Shown: piece after piece, positions 36,480-49,900 of the stretch | Numbering within the stretch: position 1 is the stretch's first letter | Layout: every line of letters begins with the position of its first letter | From: Paragonimus westermani | Taxonomy: Eukaryota > Platyhelminthes > Trematoda > Plagiorchiida > Troglotrematidae | Assembly (NCBI GenBank): GCA_008508345.1 | Contig: QNGE01000837.1 | Coordinates: forward strand, 124,001-188,000 | DNA length: 64,000 nt | Reading direction: 5' to 3' | Notes under the pieces: model-generated | Told to the model about the DNA's origin: nothing | Database searches by the model: none | Seen by the model: the letters and a program-made list of their open reading frames with translations, nothing else | Made by a program: the position numbers and the translations under genes

Positions 36480-36980
36480 TGTCAATATTTCTTCACCGAG
36501 CACTAAACACAACACCTAGCTGCCTTTCCTCCACAGTATGACTTTCAAGTTGTGCGTACATGTCACCAGCAAGTACCATAGTGTCTGAGTGCTTAGGTTG
36601 TCCCACAAGTTCAAAGCGTATGCTGTAGAGGGCGCTCCCAACACAATCTGAACTGCTATCTGTTAGATCATATGAAGGTATAAAAAATGAACAATGTCTT
36701 TCTGCTCTGTGTCGAACGACTTTGAGGGCACACAGACGACCACTTACTGAGATCCAGTCAAGCAGGTCCTGCTCTGCAGGCCTCACTTCTTTTTAAGCGT
36801 CGGACTGGAGCTTAGCATCGCCAGAAAGCCTGAGAAAGCACCAACCATCCATAACAGTATCCAAGAGCGACTTTGATAGGATGACAACGTTAAGATCATA
36901 AAAGCACTTTTCGGAGACGTTACATACATCCAGTTCTAGACGTAAAAGGGTGTTCGTCAGAAAGGCGCAGTGACCTATTT
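36480..36980 (-). mobile_element. Non-LTR retrotransposon endonuclease fragment
   Basis: The minus strand encodes the N-terminal and central part of an APE-type endonuclease: LLRLELDVCNVSEKC (the helix and strand carrying the catalytic Glu, as in LDVCCVSETR), WCFLRLSGDA, then after a stop AEQDLLDWISVSGRLCALKV, FFIPSYDLTDSSSD (usually ISAYAPTDCSSD), and HSDTMVLAGDMYAQLES (usually AGDMNAQ, with Asn replaced by Tyr). It ends in ERQLGVVFSAR and a stop. It covers a different part of the endonuclease from the element at 29-31 kb, and its wording suggests a different subfamily. RT and C-terminal parts are absent. The loss of the catalytic Asn and the internal stop make it non-functional. Confidence 0.75.
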
Positions 36981-37224
36981 TTAGGCTGCCTTAGGCCGAA
37001 TAGAGGAAAATGGTTAGTGCATGAGCAGAAGAGTGGACCAAACTCCTAGGGGAACTACAACTTTCCTCTCGCGTGTGGTGTGATAGGAGATGGTTTGAGG
37101 AATCCCATTCCAAGTATTTGTTTCAAAAATCTGACTCGCAAGACAACGACTGCTAGGGGTTTCTTGGAAAACCTCACTTGGTGTCAAGGACTCAAGAGTC
37201 TCACTCGTATGGCGGTGAGAAGTA

Positions 37225-37300
37225 TGCCTAGATCGATGGCACAGTGGACAAGGCAAGGTCTGATGTGTCCAGTAGATGAATTCGAATCTACATCAAGTTC
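37225..37300 (+). mobile_element. Possible tRNA-derived SINE head
   Basis: An A-box-like TGGCACAGTGGACAAGGC (37237-37254) is followed 41 bp from its start by a B-box-like GAATTCGAATC (37278-37288), which sits in a GTAGAT...ATCTAC hairpin. Spacing fits a tRNA-like pol III promoter. Stems other than the T arm are poor and there is no second copy in the window, so the call is tentative. Confidence 0.35.
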
Positions 37301-40300
37301 TTGAGTGGCCCGAAACTTTTCCACCATACAGATAATATGGTAGCAAACAGGGCCAACTGTTGGGCGGTCGCAGTGATCCTTAGTTTTGAATATCTTTTCC
37401 AATTCCCTTTTTCTTTTTCCGGGGGAAATCGGTATCGCAACTATAAAAACTGTTAAGCTATGTGCTCACAGGACTCTACTCAGTACTTAAGCGCTCGTAC
37501 CGCACTGGTATTGAGATATGCAATCATATAAGTTTAATCGCTTTTCGTCCAGGTTTTCCCCTTTGGCCTGTCTAGCATAATCGTACCTAGAATGTTCAAA
37601 GTATTGACTTGCACATCACTTAGTAATGATTGCACCACACAAGCCTGACCATCACAGTGAGTTTGCAGCATAGGTTTAGATCAGTGCTGTCTGCCAATAC
37701 TAACTGTTACTGGAATTCCTTCTTACCGGCTCCGAGTTATTCATCATGTGATGTTGACCTGTGTTCCACCTCCTTATATGTGTTTGCTACGTTACACCGG
37801 CAGGCGTAAGCTTGAGCAGTGGAAATATAAGCCTCAGGCCAATGCTCTAGTTGTTGCTGTTCATAACATCCTGGTGAAATAAACTCCTTCTGATTACTTC
37901 TTCACGCATCCACCTCTAAATAACAGTACAACAGACCTCTCCTATTGATGTGATCAACGAATTTCATTATAACAATGAAAGCGACAGCTGATGATTGGTC
38001 CGATAAACACATACGCGACTAACAATCATTGTTAGTTAGTGCAGCCAACTCATAACCGAAAAGCATTACTTATTGTAAGTCGCCTCTTGATTTCCAACAC
38101 AACAAAAGAATTGCGCAGCGTTTTAATATATGTATACTTCATCAGTTAACAGCATACCGTTATGCAACGCAACTCAGATTAGTATCCGAGATGCTTCGCG
38201 AATGCAGTGAACGATGACTGGGTTTGCGTATGTAACTACGTTTTCTCTGGCTGTGAGCTCCGTCATGGTTTATGAGCTTTGAGATGTCAGTTAGTTTAAA
38301 TTTTTATATTCTGACGGTGGTCGAGCAGTTGCATTTTATTTATGGAACGTTGAGGTGAAATTAAGCAGACGGGTATACTGTCTGCCTCAAAGTAACTTCC
38401 GAAATACCCTTTTAATATCACATATTGCCGATCGTCAGTTTCGTTAGGGAAGGCAGTTTGTAATAGTAGTTTTTAGACTGCAATGCAAATTTGTGTGATG
38501 ATTGTTTGGTCGTGGATACGACCAGTCTTTGACGAATGGTGTGCAAAACAGACTTATGTGGCATGTGACTGATGAGGCGATATAGTCTATGTTTTCCAGT
38601 TTTCATAAGTAATCTTGTGACTAACAACCTCAACTTCCATTCCAAAAACCTTACATTTGTCTGTCAAAACAATTAGCGGCGGACACGACTGAGAAAGACG
38701 TTATAGATTGAAACGTTTGTTCACATTTTCTTGAAAGAATATTCATTGCTTTGCATATCTGGACCACTATTCTTAATCGCCAGGTGTTAATTTTAAACAA
38801 TTAGCAGACGTATGCGATTAAGTCCTATTCGAATCACTGCTTATCTCGACTCCGATACAGTAGACAAACTAGCGGCGGATCAATTTGAAATCGCGTTGAG
38901 TACAAAATCAATATGGGAGGAGATTTGATTGATTAGAGTCATTTTTCTTTTTTTTGTGCTCATATCTATCGGCTGTGGTTACCGTCCACGATTTCAAAAT
39001 CCTCACGTTCTGTGGGGTCAATTGCTTCGACACGGATGACTTGAAATTTGTGAAGTACCAGTGCAAGAATTAAAGTTTTAACAGTTTCTTAATCCTTAGC
39101 CTCTTATGCATAGGTTGATTTGGCGGTCGAATGCATATATCAGAGGAAGTATCAATCTAAAGACTGTATTCATAAACATGGTTTTAATGCGAAACAGTTT
39201 CGAACATCTGTTAAGAGCAGTTTGTACCAAAGAGATTCTTAGAACTATAACGTAATTGCCTGATTCGCTACCGTTGTTACCGTGAAGTGGAATGTCCAAA
39301 TTGTTGTTTTGGTACTTTATTATTTGTATGGAATAAACTCACAAAACATGAGATTTATGAACACATGAAAAACATGGAATCCTCGTCAGCTTTCGGACAC
39401 TTGAACTAGCTCATCAGAAATATGCGTGCATTTACTAAGAGTTGATTAAACAAGAATTAAAGTGGCTGTTTGGATACACGCAGGAAGTTAAGCAGAAGCG
39501 TCGGAATGCGACGAACAAGTTCAATCATTGCTTTTTTCAGGTCAACGACAACAGGTTTGTAAAATGGTTGTGAAGCGAGTGTTGGGTGACCATTAATACA
39601 GTCGGAGTTTAATCAGTTACGCACTAGGGCTACGGTAACTGTGATGCAATGTTTATTTTTCAGACGACGCTAAACCGTGGCCACTTCCCAATACATAGGT
39701 GAGGTCGGGTTCAGAAGTCTTCTACAGTCACCATCACACATGATGTGGTAGAACGGCTCAATCGCGTTATCTGTTTTGATAAGATAACCCTCTCAGGTAG
39801 ACCAAATCACTATAAAAAATGGTTTATCACAAATCTTTTTTTCATCTATACGGGGCGCTAGTCATCTAGTCTCCCATTAGGCGTCCTATTGTGCAAGACG
39901 GAAAATGAATGACAGCAACGCGAGGGAACATTGCCAAGAGGCGTGTTTGCGACAAAATTACGGGTGCCTTGGAGAGGAACGATATTTTGGGACACTGCTT
40001 GGACGACCGTCCTCATGACCCAGAATTCCGTCAGGTCAGGAAGGCATTCGAGGTCTGACATATGCAAGGCAGGTATATGGATACCAATTTCTATTTGCCA
40101 GAGGATTCACTGTCCCAAATTGTCGCCATTCATCAGTTCACAGCTTATCAGCGAATCACTCAGCATGCAAACACTTGTTCTAAAATTTTGAACGTGTTAA
40201 CGTCACGAAGTACAAATTTTTATTCGCTAGACATCCTGGTAAATTCCGTTTCCGCTTTCTGGGTACATAACTGTGGAATTGAATATACTGAGAGATCCGG

Positions 40301-42299
40301 TCGGCTTCGCATCCTTGTCTCATAGAAGTTGTCTATCTGTTTCACTGGTGTAGCACAAAGCAAAATATACCAACCCATTGTTTCTCCGGCCTTCATCGTA
40401 CATCTCAGGCTGCTATGAACATTGTCAGTTAGTCTCGGTGTTGTCTCACGAGCCGTTATAAAAGTTTTTAGGTATCGTCAGTATCCAACGCACATTTAGA
40501 TTATACCCAGTAGTTTTGGCCACCTAGTTATTCCCGTGAATATGTACGTTTGAAACGAGTCTGAGGACCAGCTCTTCTCTACGCCATACTTTGGATGCTA
40601 TATGCTCTTAACAAACGGATATATTATCTGCGCATATTAGTTACACAATGAAGCTGTTAAGTTCAACCTTGTTGTAACCTGCTAATGCTGTAAAATTTCG
40701 TTAATCTACTTTAATGACGTCCCGTGATACATAAACATAGCGCTAAACAGTTCAGTTAGTCACAGAATTGAGTGATTTCTCCCCAAACTCCCCAACAGTA
40801 TTTGTTTGTTTGTCAGCACAATTTGTGGACGACCGGCTTGGACGTGAGAAACCCCCAAGTCAATGTTCGGTCGATTTCAGAGACAATGTATATCATGGTG
40901 TTCAAAGCTTGTCTATCAGAGCACCTTTGTGTGGGGGTAAATGCATACTATGTGGTCGTAGTCACCCACTTGCTACTCTTAATTAAGGTGATCATACAAC
41001 CCTAATAAAACGTGCCTGAGTTTGTTGCTGAATGATCCATAAACTTCGTCTATGAGTAGCATGAATTCGGTTCATTCAGTACCACCTTTTGTTTCTGTGT
41101 GCTTCATTTTTATGACAGCAGTTATTTTCTCTTCGGTCAACATGGATAGTAGAAGATACAATTAAAACCACTATTCCTCCCAAGTAAAAAGCACTGGCGT
41201 AAATTTGAAGTGGTCCAGTCATATATTAGTTTTTACAGTTGTGACACCGCAATTCAGACCATCTCTGAGAAGCCCATCTCACAAGTTTTATTCGACTTTT
41301 GAAGAAAAACATTCATAAAATTTTAGCAGTGTTCACTTTCAATGTTGTAGCTTTTGAAATTATTCTTCTTAATAATGCATAGGAGGAGAGGGGCAGTCTA
41401 GTAGAAAATAAAACCTCCATCATACATGTATATACCGATTTTGAGTTCCATTTAGCTTATTTAAATAGTAACATATAGTGCAGTCACTTTTTAGGGTTTT
41501 AAATGAACTGTCAGTTGAAATCAGCATCAAGTTAGTTTCAAATAAATAGTGTAATAAGGTTTACCGTGTTAGTTCGCGTGGACGTGACAATTAGCACAGA
41601 TAGCTCCCGTGAATCCACCCACTGGCAAGTTTTCTATGGAACCATTGCAGATGTACTTTTAGTAAGAAGGGTGTTATGTAAAAAAGGAAACTTTTCTCCC
41701 AGTTTGTGAGCCCGAAAGTTCACATCGATTATCGGAGTGGATTAAAGGGAACAAATGACCCGGTACACGGAGCAATATTGACATTAGTCTGTACAGTTTT
41801 CAGTGCTGATTCTTGTTCATTATACAAGTTGGCCAGATTGTTGTTGACAGAAAATAAAATTAAAGAAACTGTTAGTTGTCATACACTGTGACAAGAAAAC
41901 TGCACACCATTTCATACATCTCCACTGATTCTAAGTTCGCCCCTTAAAATCAGCTACTTGCCTGATCATCACACACAAAAGCGTTCGCACCGAAAACAAA
42001 ACCACATGGTGTCCTATAGTAACGTCCTTTGTTTACGTATGTGGCATTACCTGATTTTGCTTATGACTGATACAGTGTTGCCAAACACGGTAGCATTTCC
42101 AGCAGGCTACCAATAGTTGAATTGAAAGAGGCGGGGACACACCATCGTTGTAAGGTTCCTTTCCAAAGACGTCATCGACACCAACTTAACAAAGTCAAAA
42201 TTGGATCTTGAGTAGCATCATTAATTGCCCTGGTGTCTTGGAACTACTTGAACCTCACAACTTTCCCAGGAATTCCGAGGCAAATAATTTTCCAAGCCA
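37301..42299. other. No recognisable gene
   Basis: Short frames only. Around 39.86-40.33 kb both strands are open for 60-90 codons; the minus frame (39858-40067, ending NRTPNGRLDD) reads smoothly and might be a dispersed repeat or small exon, but no family was recognised. The minus strand at 39417-39391 has CTGATGAG and CCGAAA words resembling hammerhead core halves without a pairing helix II. Confidence 0.35.
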
Positions 42300-42629
42300 T
42301 CATATCACAACCGTACCGAAGGTTAAATGATGGCGGGAACTTAAATCAATAACATGCAACTTGTTAGTTATTTTCAGTTTCTGAATGTTCAAAGCGAATA
42401 ATGAGCTGAAAAGTTTGTAGTTTGTTTCATTCAACAGTGAGAAAGATTGTGATGTCTCATAGGCTAGTTCTAGCAAGCTCCTTTTTATTGACTCACGATA
42501 TCCTTTGTATTTATCAAGTGGCTTAAGATTCAAGATGGAGATTTGTTGGGCTAAAAAACGACTTGAATGGAGCAGAACGAAAAAATGAACATTTACTAGC
42601 AGAACGTAAACCATACCACATAATATCAT
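42300..42629 (-). CDS. Unassigned ORF, 109 codons
   Basis: This frame is long for such AT-rich surroundings. The product has a hydrophobic N-terminal stretch (MILCGMVYVLLVNVHFFVLL) and a Lys/Ser/Leu-rich remainder without cysteine pattern or known motif. It could be an exon or a chance frame. No splice signals or neighbours support a choice. Confidence 0.2.
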   Translation of the reverse strand: MILCGMVYVLLVNVHFFVLLHSSRFLAQQISILNLKPLDKYKGYRESIKRSLLELAYETSQSFSLLNETNYKLFSSLFALNIQKLKITNKLHVIDLSSRHHLTFGTVVI

Positions 42630-43609
42630 GTACGAAGCTCGTACGCTTTAGAGTTAGTAGGTCGCAGCTGTGTAAGTCCGTTTGTGTTGTCACCGTGTGC
42701 ATATTTGAAGCAGAAAGTGCAATAATGCATTAAATAAAAAAAATGGAAACTCATTGGTTTTTGCAAGTGGGTTATCACTTACAAATAAGCGGATTTTGAA
42801 ATACTTTCTATTGAAAACGACTAATTTAGGCCGTCAGACTGCTTAAAATTGTGACAGCTCATTAAATTTGGGGACATCCGTGCTTACACAAACACAAAGG
42901 CCCCTTGAAAACTGTTCCCATTTATTTGCTCATCAGATAAATTCCGCAAGTGGCAGTGGGAAATTTTATACGTTGTCTTGAGGGACTTCCTTATTTAGAT
43001 TCTAGGAATCTACATCCTGACTTTCAAAGGATGAAGGTTTCATTTCCAACGTTCTTGTAATGGTGAACTAACCCAAGGATGTAGCTAAGTGACAAGTTTT
43101 TTACGGCGTGACAACTTAAAAATCAGCCGGAATGACAAAATCGGATTCCTTACTGTTGCCATTCATCAGGTATGCGTAGCAACTGAACTTCAACCATCCG
43201 CTTTAATTGTGAAAGAATAATGCCATAGCGAAGACTGAGACAGGCTGAGTTTCTGTACAATTCCAATTGGTGTTCTCAAAAACACTGAACTATGAGCGCC
43301 GCTGAATCGGAGACAAGCAATACGATCAACTTGCAAATAAGTTAGTATTTAGAAAACAATTTTTGCCTACTGCATAATGAACGATAGAGCTAGACACGAA
43401 TGTGCGACCATATTAGTCTATCAAGTTTGTTGACTGACACACGACATCCAACTTGATTTCTTTACCAACCCCATTGACTCTAGATCGGGGAATGCTAAGT
43501 TGTAAAACGACGATCTTAATTGGCTTACGGGTAGATGTTATTGAACGTTCTTTAATTATTCGATCTTTTTCTTAAGGGTACTATTAATGTTTATCGTTCA
43601 GTCTAGAAA

Positions 43610-43990
43610 TTAAATGACATCACGTAAATTCAAGAAGGAAAAAGTAGTCATCGAAAGTGTGCAAAAATCTTGTTCATTTTGGCCGTCAAGCGTATTGCAA
43701 GTGTGTAAAGGGAACAACGTTGACCAACTGACAAGCCTTCTCATAAGAGTAACAAATGTTAAATCCAGAGCTGTCAAACAGAAGCGTTTTTTAAGATGTG
43801 TTGGAAATTTATACGCTGCCCATGTTACAAAATATATTGCTACTGTTACTAATGCAATCACCCACATGCCCGTTTTTTCTGTTGGCAAGATGCAACCCAG
43901 TGCCAGCAATGATGGAGATTCAGTTTCAAGCCGACCGTGAGAAGCCGTCAAGCGCCATTTTGATTGCCTAAACTTTAAGGATTTCCTCAT
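43610..43990 (-). CDS. Unassigned ORF with one membrane segment
   Basis: A 126-codon minus frame. Residues about 42-60 (MWVIALVTVAIYFVTWAAY) form a convincing hydrophobic segment followed by basic residues (HLKKRF), like a stop-transfer sequence. AG-ended pyrimidine-poor sites lie upstream, so exon limits are unclear. The opposite strand is also open for 108 codons, which weakens the case. It might be an exon of a membrane protein; no family was recognised. Confidence 0.25.
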   Translation of the reverse strand: MRKSLKFRQSKWRLTASHGRLETESPSLLALGCILPTEKTGMWVIALVTVAIYFVTWAAYKFPTHLKKRFCLTALDLTFVTLMRRLVSWSTLFPLHTCNTLDGQNEQDFCTLSMTTFSFLNLRDVI

Positions 43991-46900
43991 CCGTCCTATA
44001 TTGGTTCACTACATATTACTACATAAGTGTTGCATAGTTCTGAGAATTAACTTGCCACCTATTGGTGTATTTGGTCACATTGGTCCATAAGGTTGCTTTA
44101 GCTCGTTTCTCAGCATATCACTGACGTAAAATGTAACACATAGATAAAAAATGCCCTTGTAACAGGCTATACTTTGCGACACTAAATAATGTTCAGTATT
44201 CAGCATGAAAGATTACCGGGTAACCACTGTTTGCAACAACAAACAAACCACACTTTTATCATCTCCAACAATTAATCTTTCGTTCAACTAAAACAAACGA
44301 GATGTTTTGCACGTGCATATGAGAAGACAAAAAAACCAGTTGCGATGTCATTTCAAATATTACTTCGGATTTAAGCGAATCATTGAACACTGTATGCTAC
44401 AGTTCTCAAGATCGTTCCTAGCCGGTCACAAGATTACTTGTTTTGTGTGTATGCGGCAGCAATTGGTTCTCGACCTAACGAAAAGTCTTATCTATGTCGC
44501 CACATGATAAAACCATCCATTTCTTGGGTTCTTCACAGGATTTTTCCGAATTTTGTTTACCGTAAACAAACTACAGCTTGACAGTTTTATCACTGACATA
44601 AACGACAACACGCGACCAACCTAGCTTATGCACAGAGTATATCCAATTTGTCTATTGTGTTCTGATGTCTTTCTAAATACGTGTTGTGGTTTTCATGCAC
44701 TCAGATATAGTGCTGGGAAGTAGGGATGGAACACAACTGGGCCCGTCTTGAACTTCTAATACAAGTGGTAAATCCCATCATGACTTCCATTCAATTTGCA
44801 CTGGTTTCCGTTATTCAAAAAAGCCAATTTTCCAATAGTGTATAACCCTCGATGTTTTAAGATGACTGTCATGCATCTCAGAAATGTGAGAAGATAATAA
44901 GAAGCCTGCGGCATCGTCAGTCAGGTGGGTTTGTTTATTTTGTCTTAGCTGATTATCAATGTAGAAAGTGGAAAGTTTTGTCTTAGAATCTGTGAACATA
45001 AGATCTGTCGTACATCCTCAAAAAGTTATGTTTTCCCCTAATAACTTCACAAATCTGCTGCTACAGTTTCGGTTAAATTAGTCGACAGTCCTCCTATGTT
45101 CAAAGTAGGTGACGCCAGAGTGATGTGGAACCTACGACAGCTTGAAATAGACCAGTGATATTAGACTTGATCTTTGTCAATCTTTGGAATACGTTCCCAA
45201 GTTTTTATGAACCAGTGCAGTTTCGTTCATTGTTGGTTTACTATACTTAACTTTTCTGTATAAACCCGATTGCTCAATAATTTAATCACAATTGTAGTTT
45301 ACATTGGGTCCTCCAGTCTAATGTTCTGTGAACATTATTAGGCAGGTGTAGAATTTCCATTGAGTAACTTCTGATTATCCAGCTTGAAGAGATTTTGAGG
45401 CACATCAAAATAATTTCCGCTGTCGTCACTTCAAAAGTGCATACACTAGAAAATCTGAGCCTGCATTTTTCCTCCGTGTGATGCGTTAAACCATTTCATT
45501 CTGTTGCAATTTTCGTCAGCAGATCGTTGTAAGTTTAGGAGTTAAAGCTTCTTGCTAGTTAGTTTTATCGGTCTCGGTAGGAGTCTACTTGAACTGACGA
45601 CTTGATTGAATCTACACTTTACGTGAGGCTCGAGAACGAAATCTATGCTCATCATCATGGCTAACACTGTCGTTGTATTTAAAACCGTCAGTGCGTCAGT
45701 GAACAAAACCGTCAATGGACTGCTGTGAACTTCTGCAAACAATCGAAAAAATGAAAGGAAGGAAATCATGTATGATATTACAAAACCCGCGTGCCTCAAC
45801 TTTAAGTATCGGGTCGAAATATGCACATCTCACAACCTTACAAGCAAATCGCAAACTAGAGTGAAGCTAGAGTTCATCGGATGTGTTGCTGGCTTTGGTG
45901 TTTTATATATGACTGCCTGGAAGACAACTCTGCCATCTACGTAAAAGGCTCAAATGAGTGACCAGGATATTAAATGTGACTGAACAAACAGATAACGCAA
46001 CGAATCTTAGTTCGGTAACGATCGTTTTCCTCTTCTTTTACCCGGCAACCAAGCGGCCACTCGAACTCTTACGTCACTAACATGGAAGCTTGAGGAAAAC
46101 TACTAGTTGAGAAGCTCACCAGTGAAAATTCAGATTCTCGCCTAATCTCGGTTTACCCGTCATTTCCCTCCGATGCGTACGACTGGACGCAGAGTTAAAA
46201 GTATAACAGCTCAGGGTACAGGTTTTCATCAAATTCAAGGAAATAAGTTCAAAAATACACAGCACAACCATCCGAAACTGAGTTTATAAGTAGTGCTCTA
46301 AGCCAGATGAGACATTCTTCTAACGACAAACATGCCACAATTTGAAGGTTTGTTTAAGGTTCAGAAATTACAAACGACACTTTGTACTAAATTAATAAAG
46401 ATTGGAAAAAGTGCTGGCGAGCATCTGAGAGACTAGTACCGTGTACGAACCACACTTTATTACGTCAGGAGCGAAACTACAGGAACAATCACTCTGGTTA
46501 CCTCCATTAGTTTATATCAAATAGAGCGATCAATTCTGCCATATTCCTGCCGAACGCTCTTTGCGTTAAAAAGGTGCAAAAAGGACCCTTCACGACTTCA
46601 GAACGTTTTTCGTAAGCACAGAAGTCTAAAAAGGTGATTTCGACGAAATCACCGAGATATCTCCCTGTAAGTGTCAACATTTAAGAGAATCGTTATGGCA
46701 TATTATTAAAATCACAGCGGTTTTAGTACGTCTTCCGTTACGTTGATGAACCCAGTTTGTCAACGGTGCCAACGGGTAGGTTTAAATACCTTCATTTATC
46801 CAATAGGCAGAATGTTAACTTTCTTTTGTATCTTCTACCCGACATGTTGAGTTCGTAAATAATGACATGTTTGTTCGGGAACATATCGAACTGATGTGAA

Positions 46901-49900
46901 CAAGAAACTTACGAACACTTGTTTTCTGTGGTTGAACATAAAGTTAACCATAACAAAAACAGAAATTGTTACTAGAATGAGTAAGAGAACCGGTCTAAAA
47001 AGAAGTTGTGAACTAAGTGTTTGCTGGCAGTTACTTAATCATTGTCTCAAGTTTTCATTTTGGTTGATCGTAGTCCAGGGGAATGTGAATGTCCACACGA
47101 AGTTCTGAGCACAGGAACCAGGCTTATACACTATGCTGTTCACGAATGTGATACCAGTCGGCTTTCGGAGTCTCATAATATTTGAACGGTTCCTCTGTTA
47201 TCTTACAGGCTTCCTTCTTACCAACGAAGTAATTTAAGTCAGTCAAATGGGCAGTGGTCAGGCTTGAAACTGTTCTACTCAGCCCAGTGTTCACCATGCA
47301 GGGTGATGTTCACGAATTCTTTCAGGCAACGTGCATTGCCCTCGTGAAATCCGAAAAGAAACCAGGCATCTTCTGCTGCGAAATACTTAATCGCAACAGG
47401 TCACGTAGCTGGCCTCGTCACCACATTTGTTGCCCTACTGTGCAGTCGCAACTTGGAAATGTAGATGGTTTCCAAAACACTCTCGTTCAGGTGCTACACA
47501 AAGATCCACTGTTGACAGGGAATTATGAGTAATTCAACTCCGCTGCTGTAGGAGTGAAACCGTTTATCCAAATCTGATGTGTCCGTGTAACGTACGTTCG
47601 TTTCAGTTTTTTCATGCGCTTATTCTTTTCGACCGAGCGCGTTTTGTTTGCAGTGGACGAATTTGGGCTATCCGGTGGTGTGGCCAAAGACTGATCTCCA
47701 AGACCAGCAAACAAGTAGGCCCATACGTAAGCTAGTTCCAGAATACGGACACTTGTCTTTGTGCGATGATATGGTATTGCTACTTTAACGGAAATTCATA
47801 TACAGTCGGACTACGAGATAAACCATCAAAGCCAATCTTTCGAGTCATCCCTTCACAGTCTTATGCAACGGACGGGCAACACTTGATGAGCTGAACTTTA
47901 GCTCTGCGTTGAAACAGCCGGCTGAGTGTCAGAGAAACATGACCCAACGCCTACTTTGGCATGTGAACAACAAAATATTAACGGACAGAAGTTAACGGCT
48001 GAAATAACGTTGTGCACACGCTAATTATCACAGATGGAGTAGAGCATTTGATACGTCGGAATGCAACGAGGACTTTTCAGAACAGTTCCAGCCTATGCTG
48101 TCTGCCAGAATCAGGATTTAATTTGCGGTATAGCCTTCAAACCGATCCATTACTTTGAACGCATCAACACAAGCAACCCAAAACGCCACACTATCGATAG
48201 TAGAGGCAACTGGAGCAGCACGTTGGAAGCAGGGATCTTTCGCCTGAGCCCTCAACTGGTGATGACCTGCAATTTTTAAAACATGTTGCTGGGCATCGTC
48301 TTATCTAAGTCCTTACTTAACAAATAAATCTAAACCTATGTCGCACTCAGGATTAAGAAGTATACTAGTGATAACGTATTTTGAATTCAGTGTGTTGGTT
48401 CTGACCTGACTTCCAAATAACAGAAACTGAAGTGTTCTTCGTGTTCTCGAACTTTGACGAATATTTGAAAATACCTTCACGGGCTGTTTCTTAGTGACGT
48501 TGCAGTTCAGTGGAACAATGATCCTTGTGGAAAGACTGATAAAACTACAATTTTATCATGTGTATCACCCTGTGGAAAACCAAACAGTACTGCCTGAGAT
48601 GATAAGGTAAATATGACAGTTTAGAATGCTGTTGATTATTAGTTTGTTTAATGGATAGTGTCTTGCTAGGCGTACGCATTCACACTGTATTGCCGTTAAC
48701 TACTGCGTTTAGCAAGCATCGGCGATGACCTTATTGTTTACATCAACACTAAAACTACAACTAATCAAGCGAATTGAAAAATTCACTTTTCAACATCATG
48801 ACGAACCAGGATTGAGTGGACTCAGTAATTCTTGGAACCACTGTATCAGTGTAGCACTTCTTCATCAGGAGGCTAAACCATACAGTTGTTCAGCAAAATT
48901 AGTTACACATCTTATGTAAGTTGAATTCACACTGTTCACTTTAAGCGTCTGGTAACAAGTAAGCTCACATGTCCGGTTTTCAAATGCGACTTAGTTAGTA
49001 AAATTCACAACACGGAACAATCAATTCCTTCTTGAGAAAATATTCGTCGCTGGGCATTCATTTTAATACACATCGTTTTGTTCCACGGAATGTGAGGTGT
49101 GGTAGCAAAGGGCTGAATGTAGGGGTGACTGAAAATGCATATCCCCCTGCTCAGCTTAAAATATTCGTAACTGCCTGATGATCAAACGATTCGACATTTT
49201 CTTCCCCAATTAGAGTGCACTACTTCTCTACGCACTTTCAGATGCCAATCATTTTTGACCGTACATCAATTATTCATTTTCTCCCTCAGTAAAACAGCCA
49301 CCAAACATTGGGCGCAGTTGAATTAGTCATGCGAATTCTTAAATGTTGAATGTATGCGTGTATCAATTGCTTTCTTGTCTTTTCTTCGATGAGCGCTACT
49401 TTTAGTAAGTTCCGCTTCAATGGAGACACCGGATGCTAGTCGGAAGTTGCTAGAATACTGAACAAGTAATGTGCTGCTGTGCGTGCGCAAGTCAGGCGCA
49501 TTCAGCAAAACTGAGGAGCATACAAATAATTTAGACCAATGTTTAACACAAACTAGCCTGTGATCTTTTTCACCCTAATAAATAATGAATATATACTTGA
49601 GGTCTTTAGAGAATAATACAAAAAAGTAGGTTTAGCAGTAACATTAAAAAGCCAACGAAATGTGTTATAGGCAAACCTAACGTCATGTTTAACTTAGCAG
49701 AAGAATGTGATGTAGCACACAAAAATTTGCTCCGAAACCCAAAGTCCTCAAGACTCTGAAGTTAACTAATAAAAATGGAAGATCGGTTTGATAGGACGAT
49801 AGATCGGATTCCGTGTTCTCATTAGGTACGACATAAAAAAGACGCAAAACCACAGAAAACAATTAATTAATAAAAAAAATCATAAAGACCAAGTACTCGA

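Noticed and set aside
39391..39417. Minus-strand CTGATGAG and CCGAAA words, hammerhead candidate
   Set aside because: The 16 bases between the core halves cannot form helix II and no helix III or cleavage triplet follows.
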